Of a stretch of 10,709 nucleotides of DNA, positions 1-6,810 are shown one piece after another. The position numbers and the translations under genes are program-made. The stretch comes from JBIOYL01 sp044870185 (GTDB lineage: Bacteria; Actinomycetota; CALGFH01), in the NCBI GenBank assembly GCA_044870185.1, contig JBIOYL010000076.1, positions 1 to 10,709 of the forward strand. Reading direction: 5' to 3'. Below the pieces are notes generated by a model, which was not told where the DNA came from, did no database searches, and saw nothing but the letters and a program-made list of their open reading frames with translations. Every line of letters starts with the position of its first letter. The stretch's first letter is position 1.

Positions 1-441
1 AGGCACCACTACGCCCTGACGACGAGCAACGCGTACCCGCAGTTCGACGTGACGAGCTTCCAAGCGCGCTGGCTGGTTGATGCGATCGGCACATTCACCG
101 AGTCCTATCAGGGCCCGGCTCTCGCCGGGATCGGCACCATCCTTACCGTCTGGATCTACGGTAGCACCGTGCGGTTCGCAACCGCAATGCCCGGTGCCGC
201 CGCCATGCTTCGCCAGCTCTCCCTAGCGGCGCTGATCACGGCGCTGTTCGGAGCCTGGCTGTTCATTGTCAGCAACTACGTGCTCATTCACCAGCATGTG
301 GGCATCCCCTCACGCTACGGGCTCACGCTCTTCCCGCTGGTGGTGTCGCTGGGCGCGCTCAACCTCCGGCAGCGGATCGCACAGATAGCGGGGGCGCTGT
401 ACGCCGCCGCACTCGTCGTGCTCGCCTTCCACGGGCCGTGA
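1..441 (+). CDS. C-terminal part of a multi-pass membrane protein
   Basis: The reading frame is open from the first base, so only the last 146 residues are present and the start lies outside the window; the ATG at 49 is probably internal. The visible part has at least three hydrophobic stretches, around 65-85 (VWIYGSTVRF region onward), 75-95 and the tail that ends VVLAFHGP. A segment NYVLIHQHVGIPSRYGLTLF precedes the last hydrophobic helices. A Gln followed by Arg-Tyr before a final helix recalls the end of DUF2142-type and other glycan-related polytopic proteins, but this is only a resemblance. It converges on the glycosyltransferase gene on the other strand, which fits a surface-polysaccharide neighbourhood. 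The protein family is not established; that it is a real membrane protein is likely. Confidence 0.7.
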   Translation, partial: RHHYALTTSNAYPQFDVTSFQARWLVDAIGTFTESYQGPALAGIGTILTVWIYGSTVRFATAMPGAAAMLRQLSLAALITALFGAWLFIVSNYVLIHQHVGIPSRYGLTLFPLVVSLGALNLRQRIAQIAGALYAAALVVLAFHGP

Positions 442-443
442 CA

Positions 444-464
444 GCCGGGCGTGACAGACCCGGC
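444..464 (+). terminator. Hairpin just after the membrane-protein stop codon
   Basis: GCCGGG at 444-449 pairs perfectly with CCCGGC at 459-464 across a 9-base loop, starting 3 bases after the TGA. There is no T-run after it, so it would be a U-less (actinobacterial-type) terminator at best. It could also be chance in GC-rich DNA. Confidence 0.3.
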
Positions 465-570
465 GCCTGAACCGCCATTGATGAGGCCGTGGGGTAGTCT
501 TGTCAGAGTGCTGACGGCCGGCTGGGCATTGTGCGACATGATGGTGGCGGGGCCATGGGGGCTTGGACCA

Positions 571-788
571 TCAGGGCTGGAGGAATTCGTCGATGGTGAT
601 AGGCTCGCCAACGCAGGGCAGTGCCCGCCCGTGCCGAGCCGGCGCATAAAGGCGCTGCATTCCTGGCAGTGTTGGGCGCCGCATAGCCCGTTCTGGCAGT
701 CGGAGCGCCAGCGCCGCGCCCGTCCTGCCGGCAGCAGCCGGCCACACTCCATAGGCTGGCGTTACGCATCCGTCACGCGACGGGTCAT
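571..788 (-). pseudogene. Small zinc-ribbon protein, broken by a stop and a frameshift
   Basis: A strong ribosome binding site (AGGAGG at 793-798) precedes an ATG at 788. The frame meets TAA at 762-764 after eight codons, then runs on in the same frame from an internal ATG at 752 as a Cys-rich peptide: ECGRLL, SDCQNGLCGAQHCQEC, then LGTGGHCPA. At about 610-611 the sense moves to the -1 frame, where it reads GEPITIDEFLQP and stops at 571. Restoring one base between the two A's at 610-611 (+ strand) gives HCPACGEPITIDEFLQP, a normal CxxC zinc knuckle. The intact ancestor would be about 72 residues with several Cys pairs. A C-to-T change (Gln codon to TAA) plus one base loss explains the break. 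The alternative is a shorter live gene starting at 752 that carries only the frameshift. Function is unknown; such small zinc ribbons are frequent in actinobacterial mobile and accessory DNA. Confidence 0.5.
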
Positions 789-887
789 GCGACCTCCTCT
801 CCCTGCGGTGGTAGACGGCTTCGTACTCGGCGGGTGGGGCGTACCGATCGCGCCGCGCAGGCGGTGGAGTCCAGACCTGCTGGCGCG

Positions 888-2552
888 CTAGCCTGGCGTT
901 TCGCACATGGGGGTGGGATGGGGTGGCGAGGTCATGGCTAGCGGGAGGTGGCGGCCCGGGGGCGAGCCTCTGGTCGCGAGATGCGCGACCGCCCGGTCGA
1001 TGTGGGCCATAGCGGACCGCTGAGCGCCTGTGCTTGAGCCAGGCAGGCTTCGAGCAGCGCCGCCAGCTGGTGGCGTGGGGCCTACCGGCCATTCAACTAG
1101 GAGATAGACGTCGAGCCGGTCGACCTGATGCCGGGTCGCATCGGGGCGGATGCTGTCCAAATAGTCACGATGGGCCTGAGCTGAGCGCCCGATGAACCGG
1201 CGGGTCAGGGCCGGATCGTCGATCATCGCCGTGACCGGTCCCCGCCCGGCAGCCGGGGAGCTGGTGACAAGAGTGCCGGGGAGGTAGGCGCACGCGACAT
1301 CCACAGAGCCGAAGACGACGACCCGGCCCTCTGTAGCGTGGTGGGCACGGAGGAACTCGGCGGCGGCCGGGTAGTCCTGGGGCCTTAGTGTCGCGACCCG
1401 CGCCACAGTTGTGCCCGCGAGCCATACCAGCGGAGCCAGCATCGCCACGGCCGCCAGCCGGCGCCAGCCGCTCATACCAACGAGCCTGCCGATGGCGACG
1501 GCGACGAGGAGCGTCAGTGGCGGCTGCCATGCGTAGTTGTAATGCGCCAACTTGAAGCCGCTGAAAAACGACAGGTAAAGGAACGGCCCAAGAGCGGCGG
1601 CTAGCACGTACAGGAAGAATGCGCGTGGGCGTAGCAGCAGGGAGGCGCCGAGGGCGGCTGCCAGCGAGACCGTGGCGGGCGTGCCGTAGTTGAGCCACTG
1701 CCACCACAGGTGCGACCACCAAGGCGGGTGCCCGTACAAGTGCCCGGCGACGAAGACGACATGGCCTGCCTGCCCGTACCACGCCTGAAAGGCGAACATG
1801 TAGGGGATCACGTCGCGTGCCTTGCCCGCGAGGGGCAGGTAGGTCGCCAGCGCCGCCAGCACACAAACTACGACGCAGGACGTCCCTTGGGCGACCGAAC
1901 GCAGGGAGAGGCGGCGGATCCAGATGGCGCCGACGACCACCCCGGGAAGCACTAGGACGCCGGTGGCCTTCGAGCCCGCCGCCAGGCCAGTGGCAGCCCC
2001 GGCCAGTAGCACCCAGCGCCAGTCGCCGGTCTCCGCCCAGCGCCAGCCGAGGTACACCGCGAGGATCATGAACAGGCCCATAACCGGCTCAAGCAGCGCC
2101 AGTCGCTCGATCTTAACGGCATGGACACCGAGCCCATCCACGATGCCGTGGGGCAGCAGCACCCACATCATGAACGCGAGCAGACTCACCCAGAAGCCAG
2201 CAACCCGCCGAGCGAACACGAACAGCACGGCGCCAGTCGCCAGTCCTGCGGCCGCGGAGGGCAGGCGGACCGCTCCAACGCGTGTCGCACCAAGCAGTAG
2301 CTGGGCGAAGCCGAACAGGTACTTGGCGAGGAACGGGTGCTCCCAGTTGGCGGCCAGGTTGCCGTGGACGTACTGGAGGCCGGCCTTTCGGTAGGTGAGC
2401 TCGTCGCCCAGCCATGTCGCCGTGCCGAGCCGATAAAACATGACGAACCCGGCGAGCGCCAGCGTGAGCACGAGTACGACGGACTGCGTCGGCGAGGCCT
2501 CCGCCAACAAGCGGCCGCCGCTCGAGTCTGTTCGAGCGTGTCGTGGCCGCAT
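888..2552 (-). CDS. GT39/ArnT-like membrane glycosyltransferase
   Basis: A 554-residue polytopic protein with about nine or more hydrophobic segments. The first helix (about residues 24-42) is followed by LGDELTYRKAG (Asp50-Glu51) in the first outer loop. WEHPFLAKYLFG (His72-Pro73) comes next. This acidic pair followed by a His-Pro element is the layout of the dolichyl/undecaprenyl-phosphate sugar glycosyltransferase family (GT39, PMT_2). Such enzymes move a sugar from a polyprenyl-phosphate carrier to an acceptor on the outer face of the membrane; substrate and acceptor cannot be told here. The soluble tail after about 400 includes AAAEFLRAH and RVVVFGSVDVACAYLPG, as in other members. The last 70 or so residues, after DVYLLVEWPVG, are Pro/Ser/Gly-rich and look out of frame (see findings). 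No good Shine-Dalgarno lies close to the chosen ATG; an alternative GTG at 2571 opens another frame. Confidence 0.85.
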   Translation of the reverse strand: MRPRHARTDSSGGRLLAEASPTQSVVLVLTLALAGFVMFYRLGTATWLGDELTYRKAGLQYVHGNLAANWEHPFLAKYLFGFAQLLLGATRVGAVRLPSAAAGLATGAVLFVFARRVAGFWVSLLAFMMWVLLPHGIVDGLGVHAVKIERLALLEPVMGLFMILAVYLGWRWAETGDWRWVLLAGAATGLAAGSKATGVLVLPGVVVGAIWIRRLSLRSVAQGTSCVVVCVLAALATYLPLAGKARDVIPYMFAFQAWYGQAGHVVFVAGHLYGHPPWWSHLWWQWLNYGTPATVSLAAALGASLLLRPRAFFLYVLAAALGPFLYLSFFSGFKLAHYNYAWQPPLTLLVAVAIGRLVGMSGWRRLAAVAMLAPLVWLAGTTVARVATLRPQDYPAAAEFLRAHHATEGRVVVFGSVDVACAYLPGTLVTSSPAAGRGPVTAMIDDPALTRRFIGRSAQAHRDYLDSIRPDATRHQVDRLDVYLLVEWPVGPTPPAGGAARSLPGSSTGAQRSAMAHIDRAVAHLATRGSPPGRHLPLAMTSPPHPTPMCETPG

Positions 2553-3513
2553 CCAAGGAATCGGTTCTCACCTCAAGGGCCAGTCGAGCCGCGCCGGACG
2601 ATGCACCGTCGCCCGCACTCCTTCGCTATGGCGTCAGCTCACGAGCCGTGGACGCGGTATCCTAACCTACGCTGTCTACTCGCCGCTACTTGCTCGACTT
2701 GCTTGCTAACCCGGCGGGCTGTTGACGCTGGTCGAGTTGCCCGCAGGTGGGTCGTGACCGTAGGTTGCGCGCCATGCCGATGCTAACTTCCCCCTCGCTG
2801 TAGGTTGGGCGACCGCTCGATCGCCGCCAGGTCGGCGAGGTGCCCATCCACCGGCTCACCAACCGCCAGGCGTCGTCGAGCACCATCCACGACTCGATCC
2901 TGTCACTGGCATGACGGTGCTGTGCACTCGCATGGATCATCCCAGTCGTCACAGCAGGAAGTCACACGCTTCTTCGGGACTATAGGAAAGGCCTGACGCA
3001 GTCGGTGCTGCGTGCTGCGCTTGAGCCAGGCCACGGAATCTCGTCGAAGTACGAGCTGTGATGAAACCAGGAGCTGGTGTCCCGGGATGACGATGAGGCT
3101 GCAGTTCTGCCAGCGTCAGTACACCGCCTCGAGGAAGGGCCTTGTGCTGGTGTCTGGGTCGGCTGTCGATCTCCGCGTCCAGCCCGCTGGCGAGGTGAAG
3201 TCCTGCCTTCGGGAGGAGCTGACTGAGGTGTGAGCCGGGATCTGCTCCATCTTGACGTCGACCGTGTGGACCATGGGCCCGTAGGTCCCACCCCGGTCGG
3301 CTCTCGGGCGGCCGTCGACCACGTCGATCTGGGCGTGCAGCTGATCCCCTGGGTCCGCCCGTTGCAGCCGTTGCGTGGGGCATTCGGTATGCTGGAAACC
3401 TGGGTGAAGGGCCGCGCAGCGGCGCGTGTGGACCGAAGTTGGCGGCGACACAGACAAGTTCACCGGTGGCGGACGGGAGGAGCGCAAGCTCGTCGGGGAC
3501 TGGATCCATCACC
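2553..3513. other. Long stretch with no confident gene; possible decayed gene on the - strand
   Basis: No frame here matches a family I recognise. On the - strand one frame stays open from 3487 to 2903 except for a single TGA at 3116-3118. Its middle part, GDQLHAQIDVVDGRPRADRG through GPMVHTVDVKMEQIPAH, has mostly G/C third positions, as a real actinobacterial gene would. After the TGA the frame continues NCSLIVIPGHQLLVSS. Part of the neighbouring frame (LLPKAGLHLASGLDAEIDSR) also looks coding, as if small frameshifts had accumulated. A further short - strand frame ending near 2783 reads LADLAAIERSPNLQRGGS. The + strand frame at 3230-3541 has similar base bias, so strand is uncertain. Upstream regulatory signals of the glycosyltransferase and the caspase gene must also lie here, but no convincing promoter was found. 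Confidence 0.35.
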
Positions 3514-4371
3514 ATGGGCATGGACTCCGCTGACGCCATAGCGTCCGGCGGGAAGCGGCAGGCGCTCATCGTCGCAGCCGACAGCTACACCGATCCCGGC
3601 CTGGAGCAGCTCCGTGCGCCGGCACGCGACGCCGAAGCCCTTGCCCGCGTGCTTGCCGACCCCGACGTCGCCGGCTTCAACGTCCGCACCCTGCTGAACG
3701 AGCCCGTGTACCGACTAGCCGAGGTCATCGAGGAGTTCTTCGCCGAAGCGCGCCGCGACGACCTGCTCCTGCTACACATCTCCTGTCACGGCCTCAAGGG
3801 TCCGGACGGGGAACTGTACTTCGCCTCCACCAACACGAAGCTTGCGCGGCTCGGTTCCACTGCGCTCGACGCCCGCTTTGTCAACACCCAAATGACCCGT
3901 AGCCGCAGCCGGCGCATCGTGCTCTTGTTGGACTGCTGTTACAGCGGCAGCTTCGAACGAGGCATGCTCGCGCGCGCCCGCAGCGGGCTCGACCTAGAGG
4001 AACGCTTCGGCGGCCGCGGCCGGGCAGTCATCACCGCCTCCTCCGCCACGGAGTACGCATTCGAAGGCGCCAACGTCGCCGAGGCCGACCCCGGCCCATC
4101 CATCTTCACTAACGCGCTCGTCCGTGGCCTCGACACAGGCGACGCCGACCAGAACCAAGACGGACGCATCTCCCTCGACGAGCTCTACGACTACACGTAT
4201 ACCGCGGTTCGCGATGCCACTCCCAACCAAACCCCCCGCATGTGGCTGCTCGGCCTCGAAGGCACCCTCCACATAGCCCGCCGCCGCAGTCCGATCGAGG
4301 ATGTCCCGCTCGTCGTGGGATTTCAGTGGGTGACCTCCGCGGTGCATGAGCATCATAGGGTCAGGCAGTGA
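3514..4371 (+). CDS. Caspase-like peptidase (C14 fold), 3' end replaced by an IS
   Basis: The protein starts with the usual first strand of the caspase fold (KRQALIVAADSYTDPGLEQL) and a helix with ARDAEALARVL. It carries the catalytic His in LLLLHISCHGLKG (His92) and the catalytic Cys in LLLDCCYSGSF (Cys142, the D-x-C-x-S-G position). A later GRAVITASSATEYAFEG strand and GPSIFTNALVRGL helix are typical of actinobacterial caspase-family proteins. Residues 212-223, DQNQDGRISLDE, form a perfect 12-residue EF-hand loop. Related proteins usually continue into a second regulatory or effector domain after ELYDY...GTLHIARR. Here the frame enters an IS256 element at residue 267, and the last 18 residues plus the stop are IS sequence. 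The catalytic domain is complete, the partner domain is gone. Start chosen at 3514 (ATG at 3520 equally possible); the frame is open to 3439 but that part is low-complexity. Such proteases often act in programmed death or defence; that role is inferred. Confidence 0.85.
   Translation: MGMDSADAIASGGKRQALIVAADSYTDPGLEQLRAPARDAEALARVLADPDVAGFNVRTLLNEPVYRLAEVIEEFFAEARRDDLLLLHISCHGLKGPDGELYFASTNTKLARLGSTALDARFVNTQMTRSRSRRIVLLLDCCYSGSFERGMLARARSGLDLEERFGGRGRAVITASSATEYAFEGANVAEADPGPSIFTNALVRGLDTGDADQNQDGRISLDELYDYTYTAVRDATPNQTPRMWLLGLEGTLHIARRRSPIEDVPLVVGFQWVTSAVHEHHRVRQ
4315..4338 (+). repeat. Left terminal inverted repeat of the IS
   Basis: Begins GTGGGATTT and ends CCTCC. It matches the right end with two small gaps (CA versus G after the first nine bases, and GA versus nothing before CCTCC). 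Its first codons are read through by the caspase frame. Confidence 0.8.
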
Positions 4372-5713
4372 CAGCGGCGGGGAGGTTGAGCAGGCCAGGT
4401 TCGTCGGCAGTGGCGCACTCGAGCGCGGTGGCGAGCTGGGGCAGTTCCCGGTAGCCCTTGACCCGGCGGAACTGGCCCTCGGCGGCCAGCATCCCCGCCG
4501 CGGCCCAGCGCAGCGCCATCTCCCCCGAGCTCCAGCGCTTCACCCGGGTGGCGTGGTCGCGGACGATCTCGATCATCGACTCCACCGGGTTGGTCGACTC
4601 CACCGTCTGCAGCAGCGACCCAGCCACACCGAGCCGGTTGACCGTCAGGGTCTCCTGGAGCCCCTCGCGCAGGGAGGCGGCCGCGCCGGGCCGCTTGTGC
4701 GCCAGCGTGCGGGCAAGCGCCTCAAGCTCGGTCGTGGCCTGGTCGGCGTCTGGGTTGGCCCAGGCGGCACGCAGCCGGCGCAGGATGAGCTCATGCTCGG
4801 CCTCGGGCAGATGGTCCAAGATGTTGCGTTCCTTATGGCGGCGGCAGCGCTGGATCAGCGCCTTGCCGCCGAACACACTGCGGATCGCCTTGTCGATCGC
4901 CTTGCCGCCGTCGACCACAAACAGCACGCCCCGCGCGGCGTCCAGGCCACGCTCGGCCAGGTCGGCGACCAGCCGGGTACACACCGCCTTGTTCTCGGTG
5001 GTGCCCTCGGCTACCCCAAGGGGCACCTTGGTGCCGTCCGCGGCGACCCCCAGGGCGCCGACCAGCAGGTGCTCACCGAAGCCGAACCCGTCCAGGAACA
5101 CCACCAGCCAGCGCTGCTCGTCCAGCCGCCGGGCCAGCAGCGCGTTCAAGCGCTCGGCGGTTGCGGCCACAAACCGGCGCGACACCGCCGACTTGGAGGT
5201 GCCGGTCGCGGCCTGCTCGACCTGTTCGCCGACCGGCTCCAGCCCGGCGGGATAGCGGCGTGTGGACAGCCCGGCCAGCATCCGGGCAACGATCCCCTCC
5301 GCCAGCAGATCGGTGTCGGCGAAGGTGGCGTAGGACTCCAGGACCAACTCGTGGGCGTCGTCGCCGATGCTGCGCACCCTGGGGCGGCGGACCTGCAGCC
5401 GCCGCCCGCCGAGCGTGACCACACCCTGGTCGCTGCCGTGGCGCATGGCCATGCGCGCTGGGTCGTGCTTGCCTTTGGGGCCGGCCAGTTCGACAACCTC
5501 CACGTCCATCAGCTCGCTCATCACCTCCAGGCCGACCGCGGTCGAGGCGGCCAGCAGCCCCTGGGTCATGTGCTCGGCGAAGCGGGCCAGGTGCTGGTCG
5601 ACCCGACCGGCCAGCCGCGCTGGCAGCCCGCCCGCGGCGGCCGAGACCAGCGTCAGCGGGCTCGCGTCGTCGGGTGGCTGGCGGTCACAGGGGGTGGCGT
5701 GGGAGTCTGCCAT
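4361..5713 (-). CDS. IS256-family (mutator-type) DDE transposase
   Basis: A 450-residue transposase that cuts and pastes its own element. The N-terminal part (about 50-115) has the Transposase_mut layout ending LGGRRLQVRRPRVRSIG. The catalytic triad is visible as Asp208 (VVFLDGFGFGEH), Asp268 (FVVDGGKAIDKAI) and Glu378 (STNPVESMIEIVRD). The family's C(2)H signature lies between the second Asp and the Glu as QRCRRHKERNIL (Cys290, His293). The length is a little above the usual near 400 because of a 45-residue N-terminal extension. The start is fixed by AAAGGAGG at 5720-5727, six bases before the ATG. No frameshift or internal stop is seen, so the enzyme looks intact. Its stop lies about 45 bases from the left end of the IS and 10 bases before (in + coordinates) the borrowed stop of the caspase frame, on the opposite strand. 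Confidence 0.95.
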   Translation of the reverse strand: MADSHATPCDRQPPDDASPLTLVSAAAGGLPARLAGRVDQHLARFAEHMTQGLLAASTAVGLEVMSELMDVEVVELAGPKGKHDPARMAMRHGSDQGVVTLGGRRLQVRRPRVRSIGDDAHELVLESYATFADTDLLAEGIVARMLAGLSTRRYPAGLEPVGEQVEQAATGTSKSAVSRRFVAATAERLNALLARRLDEQRWLVVFLDGFGFGEHLLVGALGVAADGTKVPLGVAEGTTENKAVCTRLVADLAERGLDAARGVLFVVDGGKAIDKAIRSVFGGKALIQRCRRHKERNILDHLPEAEHELILRRLRAAWANPDADQATTELEALARTLAHKRPGAAASLREGLQETLTVNRLGVAGSLLQTVESTNPVESMIEIVRDHATRVKRWSSGEMALRWAAAGMLAAEGQFRRVKGYRELPQLATALECATADEPGLLNLPAAVTA

Positions 5714-5719
5714 CGGGGT

Positions 5720-5727
5720 CCTCCTTT
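5720..5727 (-). promoter_or_regulatory. Ribosome binding site of the transposase
   Basis: AAAGGAGG on the - strand, six bases upstream of the ATG at 5713. It decides the start codon. Confidence 0.75.
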
Positions 5728-5773
5728 GAGGCTTGGCGGTCTCCCGGAGCGTGTCACGTCACACGCCCCGAGT

Positions 5774-5795
5774 GGAGGACCCCACCAAATCCCAC
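5774..5795 (-). repeat. Right terminal inverted repeat of the IS
   Basis: Read on the - strand it is GTGGGATTTGGTGGGGTCCT followed by CC, pairing with the left repeat. It sits about 50 bases upstream of the transposase ribosome binding site. Confidence 0.8.
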
Positions 5796-5878
5796 GGACC
5801 CCGGGACAACCTCCTCGACGGTGGGCAAACGCTCAATGACCAGCAGTGTTAGAGGGGGCCTGGGGTGCCTTCACACGG

Positions 5879-5897
5879 CAGCACTCACAGAGTGCTG
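5879..5897. repeat. Perfect 8-base inverted repeat
   Basis: CAGCACTC at 5879-5886 pairs with GAGTGCTG at 5890-5897 around a 3-base loop. Without a T-run it may be a stem-loop or a repressor-type operator; function unknown. Confidence 0.5.
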
Positions 5898-5924
5898 TGA
5901 GACTCTTCTCCACCATCATTTCAA

Positions 5925-5953
5925 GCCGGCCTGCGGCCGGCCGCCGCTGGCGG
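5925..5953. repeat. Two adjacent GC-rich hairpins
   Basis: GCCGGCC (5925-5931) pairs with GGCCGGC (5935-5941) over a 3-base loop. CCGCC (5941-5945) then pairs with GGCGG (5949-5953), also over 3 bases. Back-to-back tight hairpins like these can stop transcription in high-GC bacteria, but there is no T-run. Confidence 0.4.
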
Positions 5954-6024
5954 CCTTCCTCGGCCTGAAACCAGTGGCAGGCCAAGCAAAACGAGGGACA
6001 GCTCCGATCAGCCTGGAGGATTGA

Positions 6025-6216
6025 ATGGCCAACCCAATTTACGAGGACTGGCCAGAGCGCCCACCATTCGAAGCTCGCACTCGCACCAATATCCTTCGGA
6101 CCTGGTCCAAGGCCATGCTAGACGCAAGTCCCCGTACCGGCTGCGTCAATGAAGAACTGACTCGTGTACGCCTGAACCCCGGGATTGGCCGGATCATTCT
6201 CTACTGTTACGGTTAA
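6025..6216 (+). CDS. Small orphan reading frame, probably a remnant
   Basis: An ATG follows CTGGAGGATTGA, a good ribosome binding site that overlaps the TGA of a short upstream frame, so the start looks genuine. The first 35 codons (MANPIYEDWPERPPFEAR, then TRTNILRTWSKAMLDAS) look protein-like. From about 6118 on, the frame lies antisense to the end of the next gene, and the peptide there (RLNPGIGRIILYCYG) looks like shadow sequence. This suggests the 5' end of a gene joined to other DNA near 6118. I recognise no family. It could also be a chance frame. Confidence 0.3.
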   Translation: MANPIYEDWPERPPFEARTRTNILRTWSKAMLDASPRTGCVNEELTRVRLNPGIGRIILYCYG

Positions 6217-6597
6217 GGTATGGCTGCCTGCCGCTAGCTCACCTGGCGCCACCAACCGCCCTTGTACAAGGACGAATCCTTTGGGGGTCTCTCCTAAGAA
6301 GGCTTTCACCGGCTGGCGTGTAGTCTCAAGCGGCGCGCCATCCAAGACAAACGTCATCACTACAGGATCGAACAGCTTCTTGGCCTCCCCCAGATTGGGT
6401 ACCCCGTCATGTTCTTCGTCAAGAATTAGCCCCAGGGCTAAGACGTGCCAGTCCTCCACGCAGTAATGCAGCCCGTTAGGGTAGAAAGGTCGAATGGCCA
6501 CCTGGCGGTTTGCGTCCGACGGCCCTCGACCGTGGAAGCCCCCAGTCCCTCGGGCATGAAACACTGCCTCGGCCTCGCCTCGGGTAATTCTCTGCAT
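6118..6597 (-). CDS. Unrecognised 159-residue protein, beta-rich C-terminal half
   Basis: ATG at 6597 follows GGTGAGGTG and is preferred to the far upstream ATG at 6750, whose extra 51 residues look non-coding. The protein has RPFYPNGLHYCVEDWHVLAL near residue 35, then GLILDEEHDG. A second half alternates short strands: MTFVLDGAPL, GFVLVQGRLV, SHTLTVTVEN, FFIDAAGTGTCV. That pattern suggests an immunoglobulin-like beta-sandwich, as inferred from sequence alone. There are two cysteines, one near 42 and one next to last. No signal peptide or membrane helix is visible, so it may be cytosolic or may have lost an N-terminal part. GC is near 55-57 %, well below the roughly 70 % of the element to its right, and codons such as ATA, TTA and AGA appear, so it is probably acquired. 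It lies alone, reading away from the att site. Confidence 0.6.
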   Translation of the reverse strand: MQRITRGEAEAVFHARGTGGFHGRGPSDANRQVAIRPFYPNGLHYCVEDWHVLALGLILDEEHDGVPNLGEAKKLFDPVVMTFVLDGAPLETTRQPVKAFLGETPKGFVLVQGRLVAPGELAAGSHTLTVTVENDPANPGVQAYTSQFFIDAAGTGTCV

Positions 6598-6720
6598 CAC
6601 CTCACCCCCCGGGCCCATGTATTTCAAAGCATAGTAAAGCCAAAGTATCGAATAGCTACTATGGCCAGCTCGCGGCTTACTGCGAGCCTTGGCGGGACTT
6701 TTCCCTTCTACCCCGTTTGT

Positions 6721-6736
6721 CAGATTAGCGAATCTG
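6721..6736. repeat. Inverted repeat CAGATT-4-AATCTG
   Basis: Perfect six-base arms around a four-base loop, about 125 bases upstream of the low-GC gene's start. It is a possible operator or a weak terminator. Confidence 0.4.
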
Positions 6737-6810
6737 TTACATGATGTCAAGGGAGACTCCCCGAGATCGCATGCGACCTCAATTCATCTTGCTCGGCGGC
6801 CAAGGGCCAT

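Larger units (their letters stand above)
4314..5796 (-). mobile_element. IS256-family insertion sequence
   Basis: About 1.48 kb bounded by imperfect terminal inverted repeats. The left end reads GTGGGATTTCAGTGGGTGAC from 4315 and the right end, read inward on the - strand from 5795, is GTGGGATTTGGTGGGGTCCT; both continue into CCTCC. One more C outside (4314 and 5796) also matches. A single transposase gene fills the element. The flanks show no 8-9 base target duplication: left 8 bases CGCTCGTC, right 8 bases GACCCCGG. The element interrupts the caspase gene. Confidence 0.85.
5797..6117. other. Region right of the IS: inverted repeats, no confident gene
   Basis: No continuation of the caspase reading frame is recognisable here. 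Two short frames cover the region. On the + strand one runs from the IS to a TGA at 6022-6024, ending LKPVAGQAKRGTAPISLED. On the - strand one includes MMVEKSLTALCECCRVKAPQ and ends near 5840. Neither is recognised and each may be chance. The region also holds three tight inverted repeats (listed separately) that could be terminators or operators left from whatever locus lay here before the IS event. Confidence 0.4.

Noticed and set aside
451..891. 146-residue + strand open frame
   Set aside because: Overlaps the better supported zinc-ribbon relic on the other strand, is Arg/Pro/Trp-rich and has no motif.
3439..3513. N-terminal extension of the caspase
   Set aside because: The 25 extra residues are Ser/Ala/Gly-rich and precede the normal family start; ATG codons at 3514 and 3520 fit better.
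2949..3569. 206-residue - strand open frame as a gene
   Set aside because: Composition changes along it, its start lies inside the caspase gene, and no motif is seen; only a short part looks coding.
4346..5839. 497-residue open frame on the + strand
   Set aside because: Exact antisense of the IS256 transposase, Gln/Gly/Pro/His-rich, with no motif.
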